NCBI GenBank assembly: GCA_015061285.1
Contig: SUWW01000010.1
Coordinates: 1 to 64,000 of the forward strand
Source of the DNA: Bacteroidales bacterium
Lineage (GTDB): Bacteria > Bacteroidota > Bacteroidia > Bacteroidales > Marinilabiliaceae
DNA length: 64,000 nucleotides
Reading direction: 5' to 3'
How positions within the stretch are numbered: position 1 is the first letter of the stretch; every line of letters starts with the position of its first letter. Positions 57,808 through 64,000 of this stretch are shown in pieces. Position numbers and translations under genes: made by a program. A model generated the notes under the pieces. The model was not told the origin of the DNA. It saw only the letters and a list, made by a program, of their open reading frames with translations, and made no database searches.

Positions 57808-58797
57808 TCAGAATAAACTATATTGATTTGACTGATAATCTTCGTAATTGAACATTTTTTTTGCCAAAAAAGAGGCTACCCTACCCTTAGGAGTTAGTTG
57901 AATGAAACCATTTTTTATAAGGAAAGGTTCAACAACCTCTTCGAGTGTACCAATGTCTTCACCAATTGAAGAAGATAAAGTAGAAATGCCAACAGGACCA
58001 CAATTATAGTTGAACAATAAAATAGAAAGGTATTTTCTATCCATATCATTCAAACCATATGAATCTATATTGAGAGCTTCAAGACCTCTTGTCGTTATGT
58101 CTATATCAATTCGATTATTGCCATAAACTTGAGCAAAATCTCTTATTCTACGAAGAATAGCATTTGCAATACGTGGCGTACCTCTACTTCGACGAGAAAT
58201 TTCGTGTGCTGATGCATCATCAATATAAATATTAAGAATAGAAGATGATCTTTTTACAATTTTAGATAGTGTATCAACATCATAATAATCAAAATGAAAA
58301 TTGATACCAAAACGGTCGCGTAAAGGAGCTGTAAGGAGTCCCGAACGTGTTGTTGCACCAATCAATGTAAAAGGATTTAGATCTATCTGTAAACTACGAG
58401 AAGAGGGACCTTTGTCAATAACTATATCTATTCGAAAATCTTCCATTGCAGAATAAAGATACTCTTCAACAATAGGAGACAAACGATGAATTTCATCAAT
58501 AAAAAGTACATCGTTTTTTTCAAGAGAAGTCAAAATTCCAGCTAAATCAGCAGGTTTGGACAAAACAGGACCACTCGATATAATGAAATTAGAACCTAAT
58601 TCAGAAGCTATAATCGAAGAAAGAGATGTTTTTCCTAACCCCGGAGGACCATAAAGCAATATATGATCTAAAGAGTCTCCGCGATATTTAGCTGCATTTA
58701 CAAAGACTCTCAAATTTTCAACTATAGAACTTTGACCATTGAAGTCATCGAATGATTTTGGTCGTAATCCTCCTTCTTGATCAAAGTTTATAGGCAT
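57808..58797 (-). CDS. ruvB: Holliday junction branch-migration ATPase (329 aa)
   Basis: Hexameric AAA+ motor that works with RuvA in recombinational repair. It has Walker A GPPGLGKTS (50-58), Walker B DEIHR (101-105), and the family segments GATTRSGLLTAPLRDRFG and RRSRGTPRIANAILRR. The C-terminal winged helix ends in KGRVASFLAKKMF. Length is normal. ruvA is not adjacent. It abuts the receiver gene upstream with no gap. Confidence 0.95.
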   Translation of the reverse strand: MPINFDQEGGLRPKSFDDFNGQSSIVENLRVFVNAAKYRGDSLDHILLYGPPGLGKTSLSSIIASELGSNFIISSGPVLSKPADLAGILTSLEKNDVLFIDEIHRLSPIVEEYLYSAMEDFRIDIVIDKGPSSRSLQIDLNPFTLIGATTRSGLLTAPLRDRFGINFHFDYYDVDTLSKIVKRSSSILNIYIDDASAHEISRRSRGTPRIANAILRRIRDFAQVYGNNRIDIDITTRGLEALNIDSYGLNDMDRKYLSILLFNYNCGPVGISTLSSSIGEDIGTLEEVVEPFLIKNGFIQLTPKGRVASFLAKKMFNYEDYQSNQYSLF

Positions 58798-59166
58798 TTA
58801 TATAACATTTATTGTACTTAATATCTGATTGAAAGTATTAACGTCAAAAGGCTTAGACATATAATTGTCCATACCAGCTTCAAGACACTTAGTCCTATCG
58901 CTATCATAAACATTTGATGTCAAACCTATAATATATGATTTGTTGCCAGTAAGCTTTTCATCTTCGCGAATAGCTTTTGTAGCTTCATAACCATCCATTA
59001 CAGGCATCATTACATCCATCAAAATAACATCATAGTTATTTTCGGCGTTTTTCTTTACTGCTTCTTCACCATCAAAAGCAATATCTGCATCAATATTCAA
59101 CTTTTTCAAGTTAAACATCATAAGTTTTAGGTTAAGTGCGTTATCTTCTACTAATAATAATTTCAT
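58798..59166 (-). CDS. Single-domain response regulator (122 aa)
   Basis: CheY-like receiver without output domain. Acidic pocket residues E7-D8, phosphoacceptor D51 in ILMDVMMPVMDGYEA, the conserved Ser/Thr in IIGLTSNV and K near 105 in MSKPFD are all present. No histidine kinase is encoded nearby. It is the first gene of the long minus-strand run, directly upstream of ruvB, and its start codon lies 3 bp from a DnaA-box-like site in the candidate oriC gap. Its partner is unknown. Confidence 0.9.
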   Translation of the reverse strand: MKLLLVEDNALNLKLMMFNLKKLNIDADIAFDGEEAVKKNAENNYDVILMDVMMPVMDGYEATKAIREDEKLTGNKSYIIGLTSNVYDSDRTKCLEAGMDNYMSKPFDVNTFNQILSTINVI

Positions 59167-59592
59167 CGTTATCCACTTTAGTGTGCATATACAAATATAA
59201 TTATATTATCTAATTACATTTATATCTATGATTATTATATATAGATGTTGAAATCTTAATAACTAATTCAAGTTTTATTTGCGTATTTATATATAAACAT
59301 CAAACTAAGCTTTATCAACACTTAAACACTCACAAACATAGAATTTTAGGCATTTATAAACATAAGTTGATAATTCTTGTTGACACTGTTAACACTATTT
59401 AATATTTATGAAAACTCGGTAATCTTCTATAGAAAATGATTGGATAAATATATCAAAACTATATTGACCGTTTCATATTACAATTGTAAGTATCTCTGTA
59501 TCAACTATTCTATTTTTAGTAATAATAATAAACCATTTATGTTGTTTATAAATATCAACAACTTTGTTGATAATAATGTAGCTTTATCAACT
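59167..59592. other. Candidate replication origin region (oriC-like)
   Basis: A 420-bp gap without a gene, strongly AT-rich, with a probable unwinding stretch at 59191-59245. DnaA-box-like 9-mers (consensus TTATCCACA, one mismatch): TTATCCACT at 59169; TTATCAACA at 59312 and on the minus strand at 59565. TTATCAACT (two mismatches) is at 59584 and on the minus strand at 59365. More degenerate forms lie at 59439 and 59551, and one TTATCAACA is at 59763 inside the next gene. Minus-strand genes lie to the left, and plus-strand genes begin at 60315. Confidence 0.5.
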
Positions 59593-60297
59593 CTTGATTA
59601 GAACTACTGATCCATACATATCAGCAATTGGTATAAAGTTTTCGTTTACAGATTTTTCGAATTTATCTACAGCGAATTTTACATTATCCCAAATGTGATT
59701 ATAGTCGTGTATTACCATAACACCACCCTTGTTGAGTAGTTTATAAATATTATTGACAGAGTTTATCAACAAGTCATCTTCTACAGTATCAATAAAAGCA
59801 AAACTTACTTGTTCGTTCAACGAGTAATTGAAATTTTCAATCTTGATAAGAGGGTTATTATCAGATAAGTAGTTTAATTCTTGAATAGGTATTTTCTTGA
59901 TAGGAATGGATTTATTATGGTCTACACTATTGCATTCATATTCCTTCAATTCTATAGTCTTATTCACCAAATTGTCGAAAAGGTAAATATTCTTATTACT
60001 ATTGGACAAGCAATAATTAGTAAGTCTTATAATTTCAGTTTGTTCTAGTCCGTAAATACATGCGCAACCTTCTACATTTTTATTTTTTATTTGTTCTAAT
60101 ATTTCCCAGATAGTATAGAACAAAACTTTGTCTTTTGTTTTTAGCTCTATCTTTCTTATAGAATCATCTAGAGTTTTATTGTTTTTTTGCTTTATCCATA
60201 AGTGTGGTTTGAAAACTATAAAAGACCAATTACTCCAATACAGGCTCAAAAGTATAAGAACAATAATATTTATAATGATGATGTTTATTACAGACAT
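59587..60297 (-). CDS. Methyltransferase-like membrane-anchored protein (236 aa)
   Basis: An N-terminal transmembrane segment (about 4-20) is followed by a probable class I SAM-methyltransferase fold similar to the TylF/Methyltransferase_24 group. Features are VEGCACIYGLEQTEIIRLTNYCLSNSNKNIYLFDNL (binding-strand region), QVSFAFIDTVEDDLLINSVNNIYKLLNKGGVMVIHDYNHIW and a closing MYGSVVLIKS. It is AT-rich and next to a glycosyltransferase gene on the other strand (17-bp gap), which suggests sugar modification. Substrate unknown. Confidence 0.65.
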   Translation of the reverse strand: MSVINIIIINIIVLILLSLYWSNWSFIVFKPHLWIKQKNNKTLDDSIRKIELKTKDKVLFYTIWEILEQIKNKNVEGCACIYGLEQTEIIRLTNYCLSNSNKNIYLFDNLVNKTIELKEYECNSVDHNKSIPIKKIPIQELNYLSDNNPLIKIENFNYSLNEQVSFAFIDTVEDDLLINSVNNIYKLLNKGGVMVIHDYNHIWDNVKFAVDKFEKSVNENFIPIADMYGSVVLIKS

Positions 60298-60314
60298 AAT
60301 ACTAAGATTTAATT

Positions 60315-61319
60315 TTGCTGAAAAAGTTTATGAACAAAGTTATTCACTTTTATACAAACAATAAGGCTAAGAATGATGTGTCCTTTATAGTTTGTAATAA
60401 ATTAGGATTCAATAATATAGCACAATGTAAGGGAGCAAAAGGTAAGATAGAAACATTTTTTGCTAAGGTTTTCACTATGTTATTGCTACCATTGAAAATC
60501 GAGCCAGGAGATACACTACTAATTCAGTATCCTTTCAAAAAATTTTATTCATATATATGCTATATAGCGAATTTACGAGGTGCTAAAACAATAACACTTA
60601 TACACGATTTAGGATCATTCAGGCGTAAGAGATTATCTGAAACGAAAGAGATAAAAATGCTTTCTTGTACAGACTTTATAATAGCACATAATGAAACTAT
60701 GTGCAATTGGTTAATAGAAAGGAAAATACAAAAGCCAGTAATCAGTTTAGATTTATTCGATTATTTGTCGCGAACAGAACCAAGAGTTAATCATAATGGT
60801 GATATAGTATTAGTATCGAGATATGCCAATCGTAGAAGTAAATATTTATACGAAATGGATAGAATACTAAATACAAGTAAAATAAAAGCTTATGGAGGTA
60901 ATAAAGAAATAGATTTTAGCAGATTCAATAACATAATATATAAAGGTAATGTAGCGAGTGAAGAATTAGTTTCATCAATTCAAGGTTCTTGGGGTTTAGT
61001 GTGGGATGGAGATAGTATTTATGAATGTTCAGGAGCCTGGGGAGAATATCTCAAAATAAATAATCCTCATAAAATTTCATTTTATATTCGCTGTGGTATT
61101 CCAGTTATTGTTTGGAGCAAATCTGCAATGTCAAAATTTATAGTAGACAATAAATTGGGTATAGATATTGACAATTTATTAGAACTAGAATCGAGAATAA
61201 ACTCAATATCCAAAGAGGAGTATTCCGTTATAGTATCTTCTGTAGAAAAATACAGAAAGAAAGTAGCCGATGGATATTTTATAAGACAAGCATTACATAA
61301 AACTAACATAATAAACTAA
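60315..61319 (+). CDS. Glycosyltransferase, Gtf3/galactofuranosyltransferase-like (334 aa)
   Basis: GT-B-like sugar transferase. It contains GDTLLIQYPFKKFYSYICYIANLRGAKTITLIHDLGSFR, then GSWGLVWDGDSIYECSGAWGEYLKINNPHKISFYIRCGIPVIVW, a pattern I associate with galactofuranosyl or glucosyltransferase 3-type proteins. Start at 60315; an alternative ATG is at 60330. It ends exactly where ribF begins. The gap to the divergent gene is only 17 bp, leaving little room for a promoter. The donor sugar is inference. Confidence 0.78.
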   Translation: MLKKFMNKVIHFYTNNKAKNDVSFIVCNKLGFNNIAQCKGAKGKIETFFAKVFTMLLLPLKIEPGDTLLIQYPFKKFYSYICYIANLRGAKTITLIHDLGSFRRKRLSETKEIKMLSCTDFIIAHNETMCNWLIERKIQKPVISLDLFDYLSRTEPRVNHNGDIVLVSRYANRRSKYLYEMDRILNTSKIKAYGGNKEIDFSRFNNIIYKGNVASEELVSSIQGSWGLVWDGDSIYECSGAWGEYLKINNPHKISFYIRCGIPVIVWSKSAMSKFIVDNKLGIDIDNLLELESRINSISKEEYSVIVSSVEKYRKKVADGYFIRQALHKTNIIN

Positions 61320-62189
61320 ATGTATTTTGTAGCAACAATCGGAACGTTTGATGGAGTTCATTTAGGTCATGTCAGTCTACTAAGAGAATTGTGTAAACTT
61401 TCGACTGAACATAATATAGAGCCAATGGTTATTACATTCAACAATATCCCAAGGAATGTAATAAAGAATGAGAATACAAAAAATCTCACTACAATCGAAG
61501 AAAAGCAAGAATTGCTTCGTGCACAAGGAATAAAGAGAATAGAAGTTTTGAACTTCAATGAAGAAGTGTCAAAGCTAAAAGCAGAAGAATTTATAAAGAG
61601 TTACTTATATAAATTAAATGTAAGAATACTACTATTAGGATATAATCATCATTTTGGATCTGATAATTTATCATTTGAGGAGTATAAAAAAGTAGCTCAA
61701 AAATATGATATAGAAGTAATTAGAGCGCATAAATATGGAGAAAATTGTAGTTCTTCGGAGATACGAGCTAAAATATTGGAAGGAAAAATAGAAGAAGCTA
61801 CTATCCTACTTGGTCGAAACTATTCCTTGCAAGGAATAGTTGTCAAAGGTGATTCAATAGGACGAACCATAGGTTATCCAACAGCAAATGTTGAGGTAGC
61901 AGAAGAAAAATTAATACCTCCAAGAGGTGTATATAGTTGTAAGTGTTATGAAGGCAATTTGGTATATAATGCACTATGCAATATTGGAATAAGGCCAACA
62001 ATAAATAAAACAGAATTACGTATAGAAGTTTATTTATTGGATTATCAAGGAGATTTGTACCAAAAAAAATTGAAAATAGAGTTTTGTGATTACATACGAG
62101 GAGAAATAAAATTCAACACACTTGAAGAACTGTCGAATAAAATATCAGAAGATGTGTTAAAAATTCGTGAAAAGATAGAACATAAATAG
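61320..62189 (+). CDS. ribF: Bifunctional riboflavin kinase/FAD synthetase (289 aa)
   Basis: Makes FMN and FAD from riboflavin. The N-terminal nucleotidyltransferase domain has GTFDGVHLGHVSLL (8-21) and LLGYNHHFG. The C-terminal riboflavin-kinase domain has GDSIGRTIGYPTANVE and NIGIRPTINKTELRIEVYLLDY. Length is somewhat short (289 against about 305-315) but both domains appear complete. It follows the glycosyltransferase gene with no gap. Confidence 0.94.
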   Translation: MYFVATIGTFDGVHLGHVSLLRELCKLSTEHNIEPMVITFNNIPRNVIKNENTKNLTTIEEKQELLRAQGIKRIEVLNFNEEVSKLKAEEFIKSYLYKLNVRILLLGYNHHFGSDNLSFEEYKKVAQKYDIEVIRAHKYGENCSSSEIRAKILEGKIEEATILLGRNYSLQGIVVKGDSIGRTIGYPTANVEVAEEKLIPPRGVYSCKCYEGNLVYNALCNIGIRPTINKTELRIEVYLLDYQGDLYQKKLKIEFCDYIRGEIKFNTLEELSNKISEDVLKIREKIEHK

Positions 62190-62227
62190 CAGTAAGTACG
62201 TAATAAATCTATGTTAGGAAAAAATAT

Positions 62228-62259
62228 TTTGTTTTGGTAGATACAAAACAATAACTTTG
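62228..62259 (+). promoter_or_regulatory. Bacteroidetes-type promoter for the YfiR-like gene
   Basis: TTTG at 62228-62231 and TAACTTTG at 62252-62259 with a 20-bp spacer; both elements match consensus. The leader to the ATG at 62313 would be about 47 nt. Confidence 0.65.
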
Positions 62260-62312
62260 AGGTTTGTAGTATGTAAGAATATTATTCTTTTACTAACTGA
62301 AAACCGAAAAAG

Positions 62313-62822
62313 ATGAAAAAGATATTGGTCTTATTGCTGTTGTCGTTAGTGACGTATACAGCACATGCTCAGGTAGCAAAAGCAAAAGCAATGCTTATAT
62401 TAAGTTTTGTGCGCTACGTTGGATGGAATGAATCAGTGAAAACTGGCGATTTTGTTATAGGAGTAGTGAAAGATAAAGAGTTGGTAGGATTTTTGAAAAA
62501 ACAGTCTGAAGGAAAGAAATTTGGTTTTCAGGATGTTGTAATAAAGGAGTTTAATAGTGCTGAGGATATAACAGATTGTCAAGTAATTTGTGTTTCTCAG
62601 AAATATAACTTCATAAAGAATGCAGATAAAATAATAGATAAAGTAGGTAAAAACACATTAATTATCACGGAAGTTGAAGGAGCCACAGCAAGAGGTTCAA
62701 TGATTAACTTCGTAGTAAGAGATGAAAAATTGAAATTTGAATTGCATAAGCACAATGCTCAAGTGGCAGGAATATTGATAAGTGCGAAGCTATCAGATAT
62801 GAGTTCTGCCATAAACCTTTGA
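62313..62822 (+). CDS. YfiR-like (DUF4154) periplasmic protein (169 aa)
   Basis: A signal peptide (1-19, ending AHAQ) is followed by a domain that begins AKAKAMLILSFVRYVGW and contains GDFVIGVVKDKELVGFL and ends with VRDEKLKFELHKHNAQVAGILISAKL. This fits the YfiR/DUF4154 family. In Pseudomonas YfiR restrains a membrane diguanylate cyclase. Here it lies 30 bp before a HAMP-containing chemoreceptor-like gene, which suggests that it senses in the periplasm for that protein. That pairing is inference. Confidence 0.83.
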   Translation: MKKILVLLLLSLVTYTAHAQVAKAKAMLILSFVRYVGWNESVKTGDFVIGVVKDKELVGFLKKQSEGKKFGFQDVVIKEFNSAEDITDCQVICVSQKYNFIKNADKIIDKVGKNTLIITEVEGATARGSMINFVVRDEKLKFELHKHNAQVAGILISAKLSDMSSAINL

Positions 62823-62852
62823 TAAATAAGTAAAAAAGAAAAGAAGTAAACC

Positions 62853-64000
62853 ATGGGAAAAGTAGCGAGTTTTTTGGGTAAGTTGAATATTAACCAAAAA
62901 ATGAAAATTGGTTTTGGTGTAATTTTCACTTTCATATTACTTAATGCTATTGTAACAATTGTAATACACATAGTTACACAAGCTAAGCAATCGACAGAGA
63001 CTGAGGAGTATTTGCCTGTAAAAGCAGACCTTCTTGAGATGCAAAATCTCATAACTGAATCTAAACGATTGACAGCTAGTTGGGTATATATAGAAAAGCA
63101 AGATAAGACTCCAGATAAATTACGTCTTCGTACTGTAGTAGATACTACTTTCACTGAGGTTTACACCAACGTAAAGGAAAAGACACAAGGATGGGAAAGC
63201 GAATTTACCGACACATTGAATTATCTTGATAGTAGAATTCAAGAATATTTTGATCTACAACGCCAAGTGATGAGCAATCTGAGCACTTTTGATGCTTATG
63301 ATGATATGATGGCGCAGATGGAGAGTGAAAATTTAGCTGGTCCCGATGGCGACATTGCAATTATGTCTGTTGAGCTAAATCAAGTGATGCAGTACATGAT
63401 TGATATATGCGATGAAAAATGTACAGATATAAAAGATAGCATACAGACATACACTAATATTCAATTGTTTGTAGTTGTGTTTATGAGTTTATTAGTTATA
63501 GCGATAGCTGTTTTTGTAGCTATTATACTCATACAATCAATAGTAAAACCATTGAAAGATGGTGTTGAATTTGCGCAAGCTATTGGTAATGGTAATTTGA
63601 ACGCAAGCATCTCAGTTCATTCAAACGATGAAATAGGACAATTGTGTGATGCTTTGCGACAAATGGCTGTTAATCTTAGAAACATTGTATTCACCATAAA
63701 TACAAACTCAAGCAAATTGGTAGTTTCAGGTGAGACTCTTAAGTCAAACTCAATGAAATTGTCGAAAGGAGCATCAGAACAAGCTGCATCAGCCGAAGAG
63801 GTTTCTACGGCTATAGAGGAGATGGTTGCTAATATCGATCAAAACACAGAAAACGCCATTGCTACAGAGAAAATTACATCTTCGACTGTTGAAAATGTTA
63901 ACTTATCAAGTCAGTATTCAAATGAGGCAGCCGAGGCTATGGGTATAATATCTCAGAAGATTACCATAATATCAGATATAGCATTCCAAACGAACATATT
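62853..64000 (+). CDS. Methyl-accepting chemotaxis protein, 3' end beyond the window (382+ aa)
   Basis: My own translation from the ATG at 62853 stays open to the window end. TM1 lies at about residues 21-43. A periplasmic four-helix-type region of about 155 residues follows, then TM2 at about 203-228. The HAMP domain begins IVKPLKDGVEFAQAIGNGNL and has HSNDEIGQLCDALRQM. The signalling domain starts with GASEQAASAEEVSTAIEEM and is cut at ISDIAFQTNI. It is the only chemotaxis-type gene seen. No flagellar or che genes are in the window. Confidence 0.9.
   Translation, partial: MGKVASFLGKLNINQKMKIGFGVIFTFILLNAIVTIVIHIVTQAKQSTETEEYLPVKADLLEMQNLITESKRLTASWVYIEKQDKTPDKLRLRTVVDTTFTEVYTNVKEKTQGWESEFTDTLNYLDSRIQEYFDLQRQVMSNLSTFDAYDDMMAQMESENLAGPDGDIAIMSVELNQVMQYMIDICDEKCTDIKDSIQTYTNIQLFVVVFMSLLVIAIAVFVAIILIQSIVKPLKDGVEFAQAIGNGNLNASISVHSNDEIGQLCDALRQMAVNLRNIVFTINTNSSKLVVSGETLKSNSMKLSKGASEQAASAEEVSTAIEEMVANIDQNTENAIATEKITSSTVENVNLSSQYSNEAAEAMGIISQKITIISDIAFQTNI

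Overview
The window looks like chromosome of a Bacteroidota bacterium, most likely order Bacteroidales; I would not name a genus. Evidence: putative promoters follow the Bacteroidetes TAnnTTTG(C) -7 pattern, Shine-Dalgarno sequences are weak, and lineage-typical genes occur (DUF4834, DUF4292, DUF3098, DUF6266, FISUMP-type lipoproteins, a GH3-family protein, sdhCAB in that order, and the ftsX-DUF3098-uppP-truB-queA cluster). No prophage, ICE or CRISPR array is visible.

Layout. 0-8 kb: secreted proteins and lipoproteins (CotH-like, a duplicated-domain lipoprotein), a serine deaminase, a MATE transporter and intergenic palindromic repeats. 8-17 kb: a TlpA-like lipoprotein, two glycosyltransferases, a large lamin-tail-domain secreted protein with mtgA, and a DUF6266 gene. 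18-21.5 kb: sdhC-sdhA-sdhB (succinate dehydrogenase/fumarate reductase). 21.7-25.2 kb: two FISUMP-like proteins flanking tcdA. 25-33 kb: thiamine synthesis on the minus strand in two blocks. One is ispB-like, thiS, thiE and an unrelated secreted protein; the other is TPP riboswitch, thiG, thiC, EamA transporter, thiH. 33-39 kb: ansA, asd, tRNA-Asn, a PfkB kinase and a DEAD-box helicase. 39.4-43.2 kb: the ftsX to queA cluster. 43.4-47.4 kb: a single-chain type IIG restriction-modification gene with the most unusual structure here. 47.6-59.2 kb: a long minus-strand run (receiver, ruvB, DUF4292, envC-like, rsbW-like, ybeY, mnmG, outer-membrane protein, GH3, deoxynucleoside kinase, membrane protein, cmk, ispH, DUF4834). 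59.2-59.6 kb: an AT-rich gap with DnaA-box-like sites, a candidate oriC. 59.6-64 kb: a methyltransferase-like gene, a glycosyltransferase, ribF, a YfiR-like gene and a truncated chemoreceptor.

Most striking: the restriction-modification ORF at 43412-47413 contains, between methyltransferase motifs I and IV, an apparently complete REP-associated tyrosine transposase-like (Y1/HUH) domain with its HMH metal-binding motif and candidate catalytic tyrosine. The same ORF carries at least six loci of a near-perfect palindrome (core GGGGCATGCCCC). These are read in all three phases without breaking the frame, and one has expanded into an 18-bp tandem array. One more copy lies at 25.26 kb. This suggests a transposase-palindrome pair living inside a restriction-modification gene.

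Two 15/16 matches to the ParB site parS (TGTTTCACGTGAAACA) lie 37 bp apart at the mnmG border, about 6 kb from the candidate oriC. Together with the strand switch near 59.6-60.3 kb this suggests the right part of the window is origin-proximal.
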